64,000 bases of DNA from Steinernema hermaphroditum (taxonomy: Eukaryota; Nematoda; Chromadorea; Rhabditida; Steinernematidae). Below, piece by piece: positions 22,428 through 34,912 of the stretch. The position numbers were made by a program, and so were the translations under genes. Every line of letters begins with the position of its first letter. The first letter of the stretch is position 1. The stretch lies in assembly GCA_030435675.1 (NCBI GenBank), contig CM059625.1:10664001-10728000 (forward strand), in the 5' to 3' direction. The notes beneath the pieces are model-generated. The model made no database searches. It was not told where the DNA came from and worked only from the letters and a program-made list of their open reading frames with translations.

Positions 22428-25400
22428 TTATCTCTGGATCAGGACGGACAATCTTTCAACATCTTGTTCCCTCTGAAAGCACCACCATTTAATGTACGCA
22501 ACGTGTCTTTCCCCTACTTTTCTAACTTCTTCCTGAAGCTTTCGGTCCAACACGTTCTTGACAGTTGTGACCGATTCGGCAAGTTTCTTGATGGCCACTT
22601 TGCATTCATCGATTTCACGACGCGAGGCCTGCAAGCTTGATTCTTACAATGCTGCGCGAGAGGTCTGTCAAAGCAGCGCTTCCCGGATTTGGGAACCTAA
22701 TGTGCCTTTGTGGAAATTCATACCGTTGCTTGAGTATCGGGAGCTGCGGCGGCAGCTGGTCCAGGTCTGCCAAGAAGCTTGTTGTAGGCCTCCTGGAGCT
22801 CCCTTATAGCGAGGTATCGTTCCTCCTCTTCTTGGTCGATGCGTGCGTTCAGTTGTTGCTTTATGTTGTCTGCTTTTGCTGATAGTTCGTTTAGCTGAAA
22901 GCGAGCGTTTGCAATCGTGCAAAATTTAGGTTGATTGAGGAGGTTTGATTCGAGGTCATGGGTTCTGGCTACGCTCATCGTTCAAAAACGTTCAGAAACT
23001 TTGACCTTGGCCTTTAACTAGGGTTATAATTCGTTGAAGATTGAAAGTAAATCGTTATGAGGTTATTTTGACTCACATCTTGGGGGATTTGTCGTTCCAG
23101 CTTATCTCGAACTTTCTCTTGAGCCTTTTCCACATCATCCATGAGCTGGTCCAGTTTGTTGACTTGTGATTTCAGCTTATTGAATTGATCTTTGCTGATT
23201 ACATCACTCGCTTTGTCTTGGATTTCCCTCTTGTCTCGTGTTAATCCTGAAACCAAAAGCATAAAGTTTTCCTTAGGTGTACGGGGAACCTTGCTGCACT
23301 CGACTCATCTTCTCTTCCAGCTTCAGCAATCCTTCCATGCTCATCTTGTTCTTGTCAGCAGCGATCGCTTCCATCTCACGGCGAAGCTGAAAAGCATTTC
23401 AGCTACGGTTTTACACTTGGAGCGGCTTCGCATACCGCATCTGTGTCCAATGTTGGTACTTTAACGTTCTCTTTTCCTGCTTTTGCGTCGTCGATAGCTT
23501 TATTGAGACCGTCGAGGTACTTGTTTACTCTGTCCTCCAGTTCTTGCATTTTGGCAAGAAGTGCTTTTTCGTGAAGTTTTCTGAAAATTGCTGGTGGAAG
23601 CCATAACAAATTCTTTGTGTTTTACAACGGTCGCTGCTGGAAAGCTATTAAAAATTATCACCCTCAAGCCTACAAAGCAATAATTGCTTTTGAGCATAGA
23701 CCAACTATAAACACTAGAAGGACAGGTATCGTGGTGCAACAAATCAACAGGAAACGAGTGACGGTGGTTTACCTTGCTTGTATCTCCGCATTTACTATTT
23801 TGTCGACCTTTTTGTCGCCAATTTCTAAGTGGTGCTCGAGGGTGGCCAGCGCTTCGTTGATCTTTTGGAATCGTTCTTTGTTCTTCGCTTTATCTGTCTA
23901 ATTTCTCTCAAATCAGAAACGCATTTTATGTAGTTGGGGTCACCTGCTGAGCCGCCTTAACACCTTCCAAAGCGTCGTTTACGGCTTTCATTCTCTCTTC
24001 CATCTTTTTTTTGTTTTCTCGATCGCCATCCGTTCGGCCGTCAATGTCAGATTTGACCATCTACAATATATTTGATGTTTCGATTCATTTAATATTAGCA
24101 ATTTGATCATCTCACTACTGCTCAGAATATTACAGTTATTCGTTTAACAGATTACTGTGCCACAAAGTGGCATTCCTTGGATGAGATTCGGTGGATTTAC
24201 TTGCATAGAAGGTTGCTCACCATTTGCAGCGAATTGAATTTTTGGTTCATTTCCTCTCGTATTCGCTGATCCCTTTCATTCGTGCTCCTGTTCACTTCGG
24301 TAGTGACTTGTTGAATTCTATCGTTAAGCTTCTTCGACTCTTCATTCATCTTCTTTTGATCCATATCTCCTTTCCGCGACAAACTCTGCATTATGTCGTT
24401 CTTATTCGCCTCTTGTTGTCTTATGTACTCTTGAAGCCGGTTGATGCTAGAAATATTTACGTCACCCCTCATCCTGAAGCGATCCTAAAGCGTTACTTTT
24501 CAGCCTGAGCCTGATTCACACGTATCCTGTCGGCTATTTCGGCCTCCATAGTCTGTTTGAACTGCATCAACTGTTGCTGCAGTTCACGGACTTTCATGTC
24601 CATTTGCTGAGTTGAATTTGCGATTCTTGCAGGATCAACTTGAGGCCGGCTTTTTACGTCACTGCTTACAGCCATGATATCGTTTGAATGTCTGTCGACT
24701 GTACCCCTCATTGAGTTCATCTCTTGACTAAGCATCATCATCTAAGGAGCGACGTGACAATATTAGTCCCATGAGAAAACTACCTTGCTTTCGAAGCCAT
24801 TGAATTGCTTCCGGAGATCGTTGAGATCGCGAGTTCTAGAAATGAAGTAGTATGATTCGAAATGGAAACGAAAAGACTTAAAAAGAAAGGACACTTACGA
24901 TGCCGCATTGTCTGCTGTGGCTAACTTCCTACTGAGAGCATCCTGACTGGCCTGCAGACGTCTTCTTGCTTGCTATTAGTTTGAAATCATTGCACAGATA
25001 TTTATTTGAAAATGCTACCTGCTCTGCAGCAAGAAGTTCACTTTGTTGGCGTTGAAGCTGCTGCAGTTGTTGCTGCAGTTCATTTATTGCCCCATTGTCA
25101 GCTTTCTGCACGTACACCGTTTGTGTTGGACTCTTAAAAATGTTAAATGATACTACAGGTCAATGTGGATTGAGCGGTGGTGCATGAGTGGATGGATCTA
25201 GAGACAGCAAACGGTGGATAAGTGACTAAATGTGCGTCATGTCCTAGGAAAACCTTAACGGAAGGAGTAGGTTGAGATGGATACGGTCGCGAGGAAGGTA
25301 GTTTTCGAGTTGGAGAGGAGGAAGAACGAACCTTTCGCGACGGAGGGTTGGCAATGCCCTCCTTTGGACGACGAGGCCCTGGACCTGAAGGTCTAGTACG

Positions 25401-25498
25401 GTGTTTGACCACGACGTCGAGGGAGCCATTACTTACTCAAGGCCTAGTATTATATCCTTTGCGGTGTCGCGTGCTCCTCCGTTTCGTCTTTTCGACAT
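22428..25498 (-). CDS. Coiled-coil protein of unknown family
   Basis: I do not recognise this family. Fourteen exons, 25437-25498, 25260-25392, 25019-25132, 24899-24972, 24784-24835, 24497-24741, 24221-24446, 23944-24060, 23773-23897, 23436-23580, 23290-23386, 23077-23246, 22724-22894, 22428-22628, join in phase to 643 aa. The first 65 residues are basic and Pro/Ser-rich (MSKRRNGGARDTAK, then RPKEGIANPPSRKVR). Nearly all the rest is heptad-like charged coiled coil: a Gln-rich start (QQQLQQLQRQQSELL), KKMNEESKKLNDRIQQ, KLHEKALLAKMQELEDRV, LRREMEAIAADKNKMSMEG, LKSQVNKLDQLMDD and RIDQEEEERYLAI. A short Ala/Pro break (GRPGPAAAAAPD) precedes the last 66 residues. No motor, kinase or membrane domain is visible. 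A structural role at cytoskeleton, cilium or centrosome is only a guess. Confidence 0.82.
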
Positions 25499-26105
25499 GT
25501 TGGGCACACTGGACACAAGACCGGAGGTGAGCAGTGAATGGAAGCCCGCAACGTTCGCGCGAGTTATCAACCGTTGCCTCTGGAGACGAGCCTGGCTTAG
25601 TATTTTATTCATCGATCGTTTGCAGCAGTAGATCAATACATTCGAACATAGATTTAGGCTTACGATACATTTCGCAATCGAATTTATTACTAAAAACAGC
25701 ATAGACTTGTCGATATAGTCATAAAGTCAACGATGAGAAGATGCTTTTGGCAGGAAGAAGACAGCCCTATGTACAACACTCGTATAGAGGCGATGTGAAT
25801 AACGTTTCGTTATGACTGTAAATAAACAGGAAGGCTGGAAACAATGGCTGGAAGTTACCCAAGTGAGTGTAGAACGAGGTAACTGGTCTGCACAACAACA
25901 CAAGGCCTGTAACGACCGGAGGGACGTTTGGAGAACAAATACATTACGGAGAGGAAAATTGGAACATACAACAAAAGAAACTAAATAATACCCGATTTGA
26001 ATGTGACGCTCAATCTTTCGAGAAAAGTGCGTGGTGAGATAAAAGCGAGGACTGAAGACGACATCTTGACATGCATCACAACACCAACATTAAGTGGAGG
26101 CGACG
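25499..26105. other. Intergenic between coiled-coil gene and ttyh-1
   Basis: About 600 nt between two minus-strand genes; contains the ttyh-1 3' UTR and the coiled-coil gene 5' region. No gene seen. Confidence 0.45.
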
Positions 26106-29100
26106 TTAGACATCGAATTGTTCCTGGTAGCGTCCATAGGCGTCTTCGAAGCCACCGGAACGAATCACGCTGAAACGGGACGATGTCAATGTACAGTTAC
26201 GCATTTTAGTGCACTGGTGCCACGACACTCAAAATAAAAAGTTAGTAAAAAGGCAAGAAAGACAGAAGAATACAAAATAGCTTTTATATGAACCTGTTGG
26301 TGGCCGGAGGGGCAGAAGCTTGAGCGTTGAAGTTAGATCCGCTCCGATGGTTCCAAAGAGGCGTGGATGGGCCGCCGGAGTTGTCGAGGAGAGGAGTGGA
26401 CGGGTTGTTGGCACCACCTCCAGTGACAGTAGTTGTACCGGTAGAGGGTTCGGTTCGCTCACTGAAACAAAATCGCTTTTTTAGTACGACGGAGGGAGAG
26501 TGTGTGGTGCTGGAAAGAAATTGGTCAAAGTGTTCAATGCTCAAAATTTAGCAAGAGTTTGGAGACGGATTTGTAAAGTTTGTAAAGAGAGTTGCAGCAG
26601 GCTGCTGGGCACAAACAGGCACATCACACAAGTAGGCCTTACTCAGTGGTGGCGCTAATAGACCGGGACTCCAATTTTAAACTCATGAAGAGAGGTTCTG
26701 CAATTAGACGACTCATGTCGTGTTTCCGCGATCATTCTATTGTGAAATTACTTGAGATCACCAACGATCACTTACAGAGAGTTGGCAAAGCGAGTTCTCG
26801 GATTATACACATGAGTGCCGTAGATGTCCACAGGGATCGTGCTGTCGTTGTTTCTCGGGAAGAATGGGTCATTCTCGTCCACTTCTCCATAGTCAGTGGG
26901 CCTAAAAAGCCGATATGTTCAGAAATGCGCAAGAGATTAAAAATATATTAGTCTCTAGTGGAATGTTTGTGTTCTAAAGATAGAAGGCGAAACGTGCATA
27001 TAGTATTGCACCCAAGCCGATAGGAACGAAGGTCATTCGCCGAACATGCGTTCTTAAATCTGCATTCTCAGGAGAAGAAGAAGTGACAGATGAAAGGACC
27101 ACACGTACCGCGGACGACCTACCGCATAAATATGCGCTTTGGGCAACCGTGTCGATCCAGTGTGAAAAATTTCCCATAAGGATTGGGTCGATGGTACGGA
27201 CACTTCTCAGATATGAGCGCTTCTCTAATAAGGTTAAAGAAATGCAAAGTTTCGAAGAAGCAGAAACGGTGCCATGGAAATGCAAAAAAACTTACTGTCT
27301 AGAGAAAAGATACCACGACCTGGAGACGATGAGGAGGAGGGTAAAGAACAGTACACCCAGAAGGAACAGCGATGCTGTGAAGATGAGTGTTCCGGTGCTT
27401 AAATGATCGAAGATTACTAACTCTATAATTGTTTCCCTTACATTCCAGTGTAGCAAATTCCTTTATACATCGCCTTTACGTCATCGTGGTAGGCATAACA
27501 GGCGACTGTTGTTTCCAGAGCTCCCACCGATTTCAACGACTGAGAGATATCGAAGGACAGAAAAGCGGTGGCGTTGGAGATCTAAATAAAGTGGGATTGC
27601 AGATGAATAAACTTCAAGCTCATACCTCTGAAGAATGGTTGAAGAGGGATCCAAGTAGAGCATCCAGTTTGGTCTCGCTGGCTTGGAGACTCACCAACTT
27701 GCTGTTTATTTGATCCACAGGAATGCTTGGGGGCAGGTTATCATGACTGGGTTTAGGGTTGCATGTCTTGTAGAATTTAATGGTTTCGATCATTTCACGT
27801 GACAAGTGGGCAGACACGTATTGGTCACCTTCGAGACACAAATCACTCAGGGCCTATAAACATATGATGTGTTCCTGAACATTGATTTCAGTTTTTCGTA
27901 CCGTGAGGACTGGGAGCGATATGGAAAATATGGACCAGGAAAGAATGAAGATGACCACTCCAAAAGCGCTGAAAAGAACTGAACCTTTCCAGGACCGCTG
28001 ACAGAAGAAGGTTGCTCCAAGAAAAAGAACGGAGGAAATGATAATCAGTAGCGTGATGCAAACGGCCCATCTAAAAGGTTGTACTGTAAGAGATTTCGTC
28101 TCCTTTTCTTATTTGCGGCATTTATCCACTATATTATAAAGTAACTTTCGAAAAGGAACTTCCGTTTCTCAATACTGTAATGGTGTGCAACGTTCGAGTA
28201 AATCTGGACACTCTGTCTTTGCGAGGGTGCACAGAAATGAAGCATACTGAGACAATCTGTTGAAACCGCATATGGCGCCGCGCGTGTCACTGTGTCGTCT
28301 CTTTTGATTTGTTGCTACTCATTAGTCGACCATATGTGAGTCACACATCGCGACCGCAGAAAGCGGCTCGCTGGAAAAGCGAGATTTATCACTATTATGT
28401 GATGTTCAGCTATGCGCAAGATGCGAACTTTTGGAGGGACTTTTACATTAGTGTCGTTAGGGGTTGACGCCGGCGGTCAAAAATTATGCGTGCCGTAGCT
28501 CGTTAGAATCCGTCCGAAAAGCCCATCAGGCGCCACGGCGCGACCATTGTAAGCAGCACTTGTTGATTGGACTTGACTACTTCCGCTCATTACTCTCACT
28601 CACTCACAAAGACGTTCATTGCTGGGGGCCAACATCCATTGAAAGGAGAAATTATGAAAGGCAATGATTTGCTATGCAAATCATGTGTCGGTAAATTTGT
28701 GGATATCGTCGAGAATGTATCGCATAAAGTGTCGAACTTTAAACGTTTGCTCCGTTCTTTCTCAATCACAATTTCCATCCCCAATGTTCGAGTATCACGT
28801 AAAAGAAACAAATTTAAACTTTCGTGGAATGTGGTCAGTTCGTGGGAATTACCACCGACCGATTTACGGTTCCCATAAAATCGAGCGTTGTTCCACTTAA
28901 CAATGCCTGCCGCGTTACGCTTCGTGTCAGCCCTCGCCGCCCTCACTAGTCCGCGAACTCCTTCGATAAATTTGAATAGAGCCTCATTCATCACAGTCGA
29001 TCAGGGAGGACGTGACAGGAAGAGTTATCCATCCTCACTGCATTATCTTCAGCTAGAATGGCACAATTTGCCAACGGGTGCACACCCTCAATATGCCACT

Positions 29101-30546
29101 GTCCATGAGACAAATGTCTCACACGGATGCGGAAGAGATGTTTTTGTGGGCGTATGTTACTGATTGAGACTAGGTACATGGTTTGCTTGTTAAACGCCAA
29201 GGGTGATATGAGCACCCCTGATTATTGTTGATTGAAATGACTCAGTTTTTGTGAATACACCAGATGACTCACCTTTCAAACTCATAGTAGTCAACAGCAT
29301 TTCGTTGATCTTCCAAAAAGTCGATGTTTTTTAAAACGTGTTGCATCTTTTCAAGTCCGGTTTGGAGACCGTCGACCTCATGAGAGAGCCCGGTGAGCAG
29401 ATGGTGAGCTTCCGTCAGATCCTATGGAATGGTTAGTTTCTGTTCGTATGACTAAGTTCGTACCGTTTGGTTCACTTCGGGGTGTTCATGGGCTTTCGTG
29501 TTCACGATGCTGATGAGATCGTTGATGTGTTGTGTTGCGTTTTCTCGAATCCCCGAGAAAATTGTGCACTAAAACAAACGAGGATGAATCTCTTGCGCGA
29601 CGAGGAAATGGACCTGTTCGTTGGCATATTTAATGTTTTTAATGGTGTCGTCGATTCCGGCGACGGCCGATGTCACTCCTCGGTTGAGATGCTCGTTCCC
29701 GAAGAAGCAGAACCCGAGCAGAATGCTAAATTTGCATTTGGTTCTGATTGTCTCTGCCGGAGCTGCACTTACAAACAGACGGCGCTAATCAGGAAGAGCG
29801 AAATCGAGAGATTTCGCACTTCACGTCGGGTTCTGCCCGCAGCCTTCCTCGAACAGCAGCGACAAATCCACTCGATGGTGATCGTGAGCAGCAATAAGCT
29901 GGTGAACAGTAGGCAGATGAATCCCAGAAAGAACAGTGACTAAATGCAATCCTTCATTAAAACAGCGACAATAGATGTGATTTGTTCTCTGGATTACTGT
30001 AGCAAAATGCTTTTGTATTCAATACCTAATGCCGCCCCTGTCGCGGGTAGCCGAAAACACTTGCGTGAGAGAAACAAAAGGCAATCATTTATTCTTCAGC
30101 AGCAGGGAATGTCCAATGAGATCGTGACTTATCGTAATTACCCGCGCGACCGCACTGTTGTATACTATCGTGTATATCGTCTTTCGAACGTATGCGTGCG
30201 AACAATTCGTATATGATGATTGGTTACACTTTATGTTGAGCAAATTGCGTTTCTCGCGCGGAATACGAGTTGCGAGAAGCGAATCACTCAAACAGCGAAC
30301 TAACATTGACAGCGCGCACAAGGCATCGGATTACGGCTTTTCCCATGCTTGAACGAAAAGGGTCACAACTGGTGTCCATGTATGTCACCTCACGTCTGGT
30401 GAATGCATTTAAGACTAAGCACGAACCTGCAAATAGTCGCCGAACCAAGTTAAGTCGAAGGCCGGTTTGACGTGTTTGAACTGAAAGTTGAACCTCGGCA
30501 CCCTGTGGAGGTTGGTGATGACGAAGTTGACTATGGAGTTAAGCAT
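26106..30546 (-). CDS. ttyh-1: Tweety-homologue membrane protein
   Basis: Tweety (TTYH) proteins are five-pass membrane proteins described as putative chloride channels or lipid-binding proteins. Twelve exons, 30427-30546, 29773-29939, 29614-29725, 29464-29568, 29273-29421, 27902-28070, 27626-27853, 27442-27581, 27296-27397, 26776-26901, 26294-26461, 26106-26169, give 549 aa in unbroken phase. TM1 and TM2 lie in exon 2-3 (LFFLGFICLLFTSLLLL; ISLFLISAVCLF). A large ectodomain follows, then WAVCITLLIIISSVLF and VILSWSIF-like segments (TM3/4), ALSDLCLEGDQYV as in family members, a second ectodomain, and TM5 (LFLLGVLFFTLLLIV). The tail holds DYGEVDENDPF, typical of TTYH, and ends FDV. Intron 5 is 1.2 kb, far larger than its neighbours. 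The last exon was added because GTTCAT/TTTCAG joins in phase; stopping at 26284 is the alternative. Confidence 0.92.
28071..29272 (-). other. Large ttyh-1 intron containing a same-strand open frame
   Basis: This 1202-nt intron separates ttyh-1 exons 5 and 6. It holds a same-strand open frame at 28596-28994 of 132 residues (starts MMNEALFKFIEGVRG), without membrane segments or a known motif. It could be a nested gene, an alternative exon or chance. Confidence 0.35.
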
Positions 30547-32843
30547 TTTGAGCGGGGCTGTGATCACTCTATGGGGAGCATTACTTAGTCAATCTGCAAA
30601 TGACACAACATATCAGCATGGTCACAGTTTTTAGGAAGTGCGCTGAAAAGTCGCATATCGATATGATATGTACATGACTTCAGCGAAGACATATTCATAA
30701 ATCGAACAGATCGAACAAAAGCAGTTGGTAGAAAACGGGCAAATCGATGGACGTCGTTGTGCGCAGAGACGACAACAAGTCACATCTTTGAACATCTTGC
30801 GATTTCAAGGGTCAGACGAATAAAAGAATATCCTCGCCGACCCTTACGAATCTCCTCAGAAGATTATGAGATTGTGCAGACAAAAGGGACACACAACGAG
30901 GAAATCGAACGAAAAAGGGAGCGAAGAATCTTTGCGTCTAGCATCTCTAGCTAAGCTCCGTCGGACTGGAATGATTTGAAGTTTTTCGAGAGTTATAATC
31001 ATAAATTAGTGGTAGTGCATGCGCTGAGAATTAGAGAGCCATGTTTGTGCGTCAATCTTAGGAGCGCTAAAGGCCAAACGGATCAAGAAGAGACAAGAGC
31101 AACGGCGCGCGAAAGAAACAACGCGCAAAAAGAAGTGCAATATCCCGCGTTCCTCTGAGCAAATCGCGGTGAGAAGGTATACAAGAACGGAATACGGCTG
31201 TGCCGCATAAACATCGACCGGGTGAGACGGAGCTCCCCGCGCAAGCGGCGTTCGACGCGTACCTCGACTCCTCCCAGGCGGTCAGCCGCGGCGTGTGCGA
31301 GTGAGATGGAGGCGACGGTTTGATGCAAAGGACGGCAGTGTGTCCGCGGGGCAAAGGCAACGTGCCGGCGATGGCCACCGGCGGTGCACTTGCAGGTCGA
31401 CCGTCCGTCGTTCGTTTAAAACCTCTGCCGCGGACGTTATGCGCACGGGCGGTTGCCTGAAAAGGAACGCCGCTCTCTGATCGGCTCATACTGTTTTTCG
31501 GGCCATTATCAGACGAGCCAATATGACACTTTTGCTGTTTTTACTGTTGTTTCGATAAGGGGCGATCCAGGGACCTAACAGTCCAGTAACATCATTACGC
31601 ATATTTCTCACACGCAATCGCTTTATACAAGGGTCATGCAAAACTGAGCATCAAAGGAGTGAGATAAACAAGCTATACGAGCAACAAAGGATCGATAGAG
31701 ATTTGTTTGTGCAAAATGGACACATAACGATAAGAACGACGACAGATGAAGGCGGACTGGGAGGTGTGGGGAGATGTGATATGGCGAATTGTAATTCTGA
31801 CACATCGGCTGTCAAAATGCATGCTCATGAAATCGATTGAACGCAAAATTGATTCCATCCCATTGAATCTGCAGCAGGAACTGGTCTTTGCTGCAAATCC
31901 GAAATCCGAACCCACTAAGCGAGTGCCCTTTGACGCCCTGAGCGCCTATTCAGGTCCCTTCACATCCTAGCAAGTTTAAAGAATTTATAGACATTATAGC
32001 GCAGATGGCGGTGGATTGACAGTAGAACAATTTGTTGTTCGAATTTGTCTTCGCACTTTGTCCATCATCATTCGCCTGTTGTCCACGTTCGAAAGCCGGA
32101 ATTCAATTTTAAGATTGTTCTCCAAATTTGTTCGGTAATTTGTTATTGTGGGGCGATAGGAATCTCAACGGCCAAGGTTCGCCCTCAGGGCGTCTAATGA
32201 CAAATTCGATTACTTTTTAGCCAACAATTGGTCTAAGCAATCATATTTGTCTAGCGGAATCCCCGTTTGAGTTGGACTGCTCCACAGCAATTTCTTTCTT
32301 TTGTTGAGCACTCCACTCTGCATTCAAGAACAAAGCATCGCCGTGCGATTGGCTGTCCGAGACACTGCTTTCTTTTCCTTTGCATCGTTAACGACTTCTC
32401 TAAGCCGACTTTGCCTTACAACGGCCAGGTGGGTCAAGGAATACTTCTCAGAAGTTCGTAATAAAAAAACTATTATTGCGCAATTTCGCAATTGTCTAGA
32501 ATTGCTTCAGATTTGTATAGGCGGAAAAGCTAACAAGGAAGCGAACTCAAATGATGTAGAACCACAGAGTGTAAAAAGATCTAGGAGGTATACATTTGCA
32601 CGTTCAGCTTATTAGTAAATCCTATTTGTTGTGTGTTTTTCCTCCGGCTCTGTGCCGCTAAACGAGCTTAACATTCTGTCGAACTTATATTAAATTGAAA
32701 ATGCGATAATCTATATTGGAATTACCGCAGACCAACTGGCGTTCATAGGCAGAAGACGTCGTCAAAATCGGGGAAATCATGTAAGAACTCTATTGTTTTT
32801 GTATGTATATTTATTGCAATAAATTAGACACTCTTTATGTACA
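30547..32843. other. Intergenic upstream of ttyh-1, downstream of MFSD10
   Basis: No supported gene over 2.3 kb. A GC-richer stretch at about 31150-31480 is open in several frames on both strands and is more likely promoter-associated composition than coding. The rest is AT-rich. Confidence 0.4.
32810..32815 (-). terminator. Polyadenylation signal of MFSD10 homologue
   Basis: TTTATT on the plus strand is AATAAA on the minus strand, 28 nt past the MFSD10 stop codon. Confidence 0.6.
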
Positions 32844-34912
32844 TTACTTAATCTTTTCTGCATTTTCTTCATAGCGCACTCTCCGTAGAAGAACCAAGGG
32901 AATCGCCAGGCTCAGACCGCCGACGGCGTAGCAGAAGGCCGGGCCAACCACCCAAAACAAAGTCGAAGCGACCATTGGTCCGAGAGCGCGGGCTAAAGCT
33001 CCAAGACTTCTGAAGATTCCTGTGGTCACTCCTTTGTCCGACTCGTTGGCCAGTTCCAGTACGCATGAAGTTATGCAAGGCACTACCGTAGCGGATGCTG
33101 AAATAAGAAAGGATTGCACAGTGAGATTTTTGTGGTAACAACGACTTACCCACAGCGTATAAGGACAGTCCAAAGTAAAAGACCGACTGTACTTGGGAAA
33201 TGCTAATTACAAGATAGGAGAGGACAATCGCGACGATTCCCATTTCGCTGACTCGTTTTTGCCTTTGTGCGGGAATTCTTCGCACATAGCCACCGAAAAA
33301 ACGCAGATTCCTTTTTAACTCGATAATTGCTGTTACCTTGGATCAAAATCATAATAAATCCAGTGAAGAGATACATCCGCCCCTGCTGCATACTGTCGTA
33401 TCCGAAGCGGAGATGCGTGAAAAACGATAAAGTAAACTCAAGGCCGGAGAACAAAAAGAGGTACAAGAAGTAGACCAGACCGTACGCTCTTATTGCCCTT
33501 AGCGCTAAAAATCAAAGAAGCAGTAAAACAAACGGATACTCATTTACGATCTAACCTTCTTTTGATTGGCTTTCCTCCAAGGCGGAGAAGGAGAACAGCG
33601 ACCATGGATTGAGATAGACGAGAACATTCCTCAGAATGTCCTTAAGCGCGATTTTCTGAGCAAGTTTTTGTAATCGACAACAGAAGCTACTTAGCACTTA
33701 CGGGGGTTGTGAGCGTTTCAGGAAGCAAAACAACCAGCAAAAATAGTTGAACCACAGTAAGAGATATGGCAAAATAGGCGGGAAGGGTAAAGAGCTCGTC
33801 AATTCCCTGCTTTGAAGGAGCAATTGAGGAGAAGTAGGCACCGAACATAGGTCCCACGATGAAGCCGATGGAAAAGGCAATTCCCACAAGTGCCTTAATT
33901 CTTCGTTTTGAGAGATTGTGTATTCACATACTTACGGTCCCAATTCCACGCTTTGCCGCCGGGAAAATGTCGGCCATGATGGTGATGCTCACAGATACGC
34001 TGGCTTTGCTCAGTCCGCCGATAATTCTTGAGACGATAAAAAGAGTGAATGTATCGGACTGGGACCAGATCTGAATGCTCCGTTTTTTTACCGGAACGCG
34101 GGAAATCGGGCAAAAAATTAGGAATTGTACTGAATAACTAAATTGTGATTGTTGATACAATAGGTAAACAAAACGTAGTCTGTTTACAGTGTAGGGCATC
34201 TATTGAAACTATGTCCGAAACTGCAAATTTCGGTCACTTTAACGGAGTAGATCGATGTAGGCGGTTTAGAGATTATTTGTCAAAGTCCGCGGTTCAGATT
34301 TTGAGCTTTCAATGAAGAGTATTCAACACGATTCTAAGTTTATGCAATTTTGCACTGGCACGCATTAAAAGCGAACCGCAGCCGTCAAGAAATATACAAA
34401 ACCGCAAGAGGAATACAGAAGCTACTGCTACTGTACAATGATAGAGGTAAACTAGGGTAAACGTACGATGTATGATGTCAACGTGCCAAGCACGGAAATG
34501 AGCAAAATGGACTTTCTGCCATAGACATCGGAAAGAGCTCCCAAAATGGGAGATGACACGAACTGTAGGGCACTGAATAGGGATCCGAGCAAACCTAAAA
34601 CGGGGAACATTGAATAGCGTAAAGGACGATTGCAATACCGCCAAATAGGACATTGTTGTATCTTGTGAGGTTCGGAATGAGGGCTAGGTTCTGAACCGAG
34701 CGAACTGTCGAATCGAAAAGGGTGTAGAGGGAATCCTATATTTGCACAAATTACAAGTTGTTTCAGACAAATTCCCAGTTTACCTTTCTACTTTCCACCG
34801 CATAGAAATCGATAATAGACGGGAAAAGTGGAAGAATGCATGTGAAAGCAAGGAGGTCAAGAATTAAAGCCGATATGAGAACAATCACCGTTTTGCGCGA
34901 TGCCACATCCAT
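32844..34912 (-). CDS. MFSD10: Major facilitator transporter, MFSD10 type
   Basis: Twelve-span organic-anion/drug transporter-like protein of the MFSD10 (TETRAN) group. Nine exons, 34784-34912, 34639-34735, 34467-34594, 33936-34070, 33702-33893, 33556-33655, 33337-33504, 33150-33293, 32844-33097, give 448 aa (human about 455). Conserved elements: ILDLLAFTCILPLFPSI in TM1, the MFS loop GALSDVYGRKS after TM2, IIGGLSKAS, GIAFSIGFIVGPMFGAY, FSGLEFTLSFFTHLRF, MQQGRMYLFTG and FRSLGALARALGP. TTTTGCAG abuts the start ATG, an ideal trans-splice acceptor. The intron 33294-33336 appears to end TTTTTTCG: the family sequence LIQGGYVRRIP is only restored if the intron ends in CG. No AG in that intron gives the right frame. 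Confidence 0.9.

Noticed and set aside
22360..22500. Alternative last exon for ECHDC1, using GTAAGCC at 22340 and an acceptor at about 22376
   Set aside because: It would add an unrelated tail and pass the AATAAA at 22403; the unspliced stop at 22359 ends where the family usually ends.
31067..31489. 140-codon minus-strand frame in a GC-rich stretch
   Set aside because: Overlapping frames on both strands are open at the same place, as expected from composition alone; no motif or splice context.
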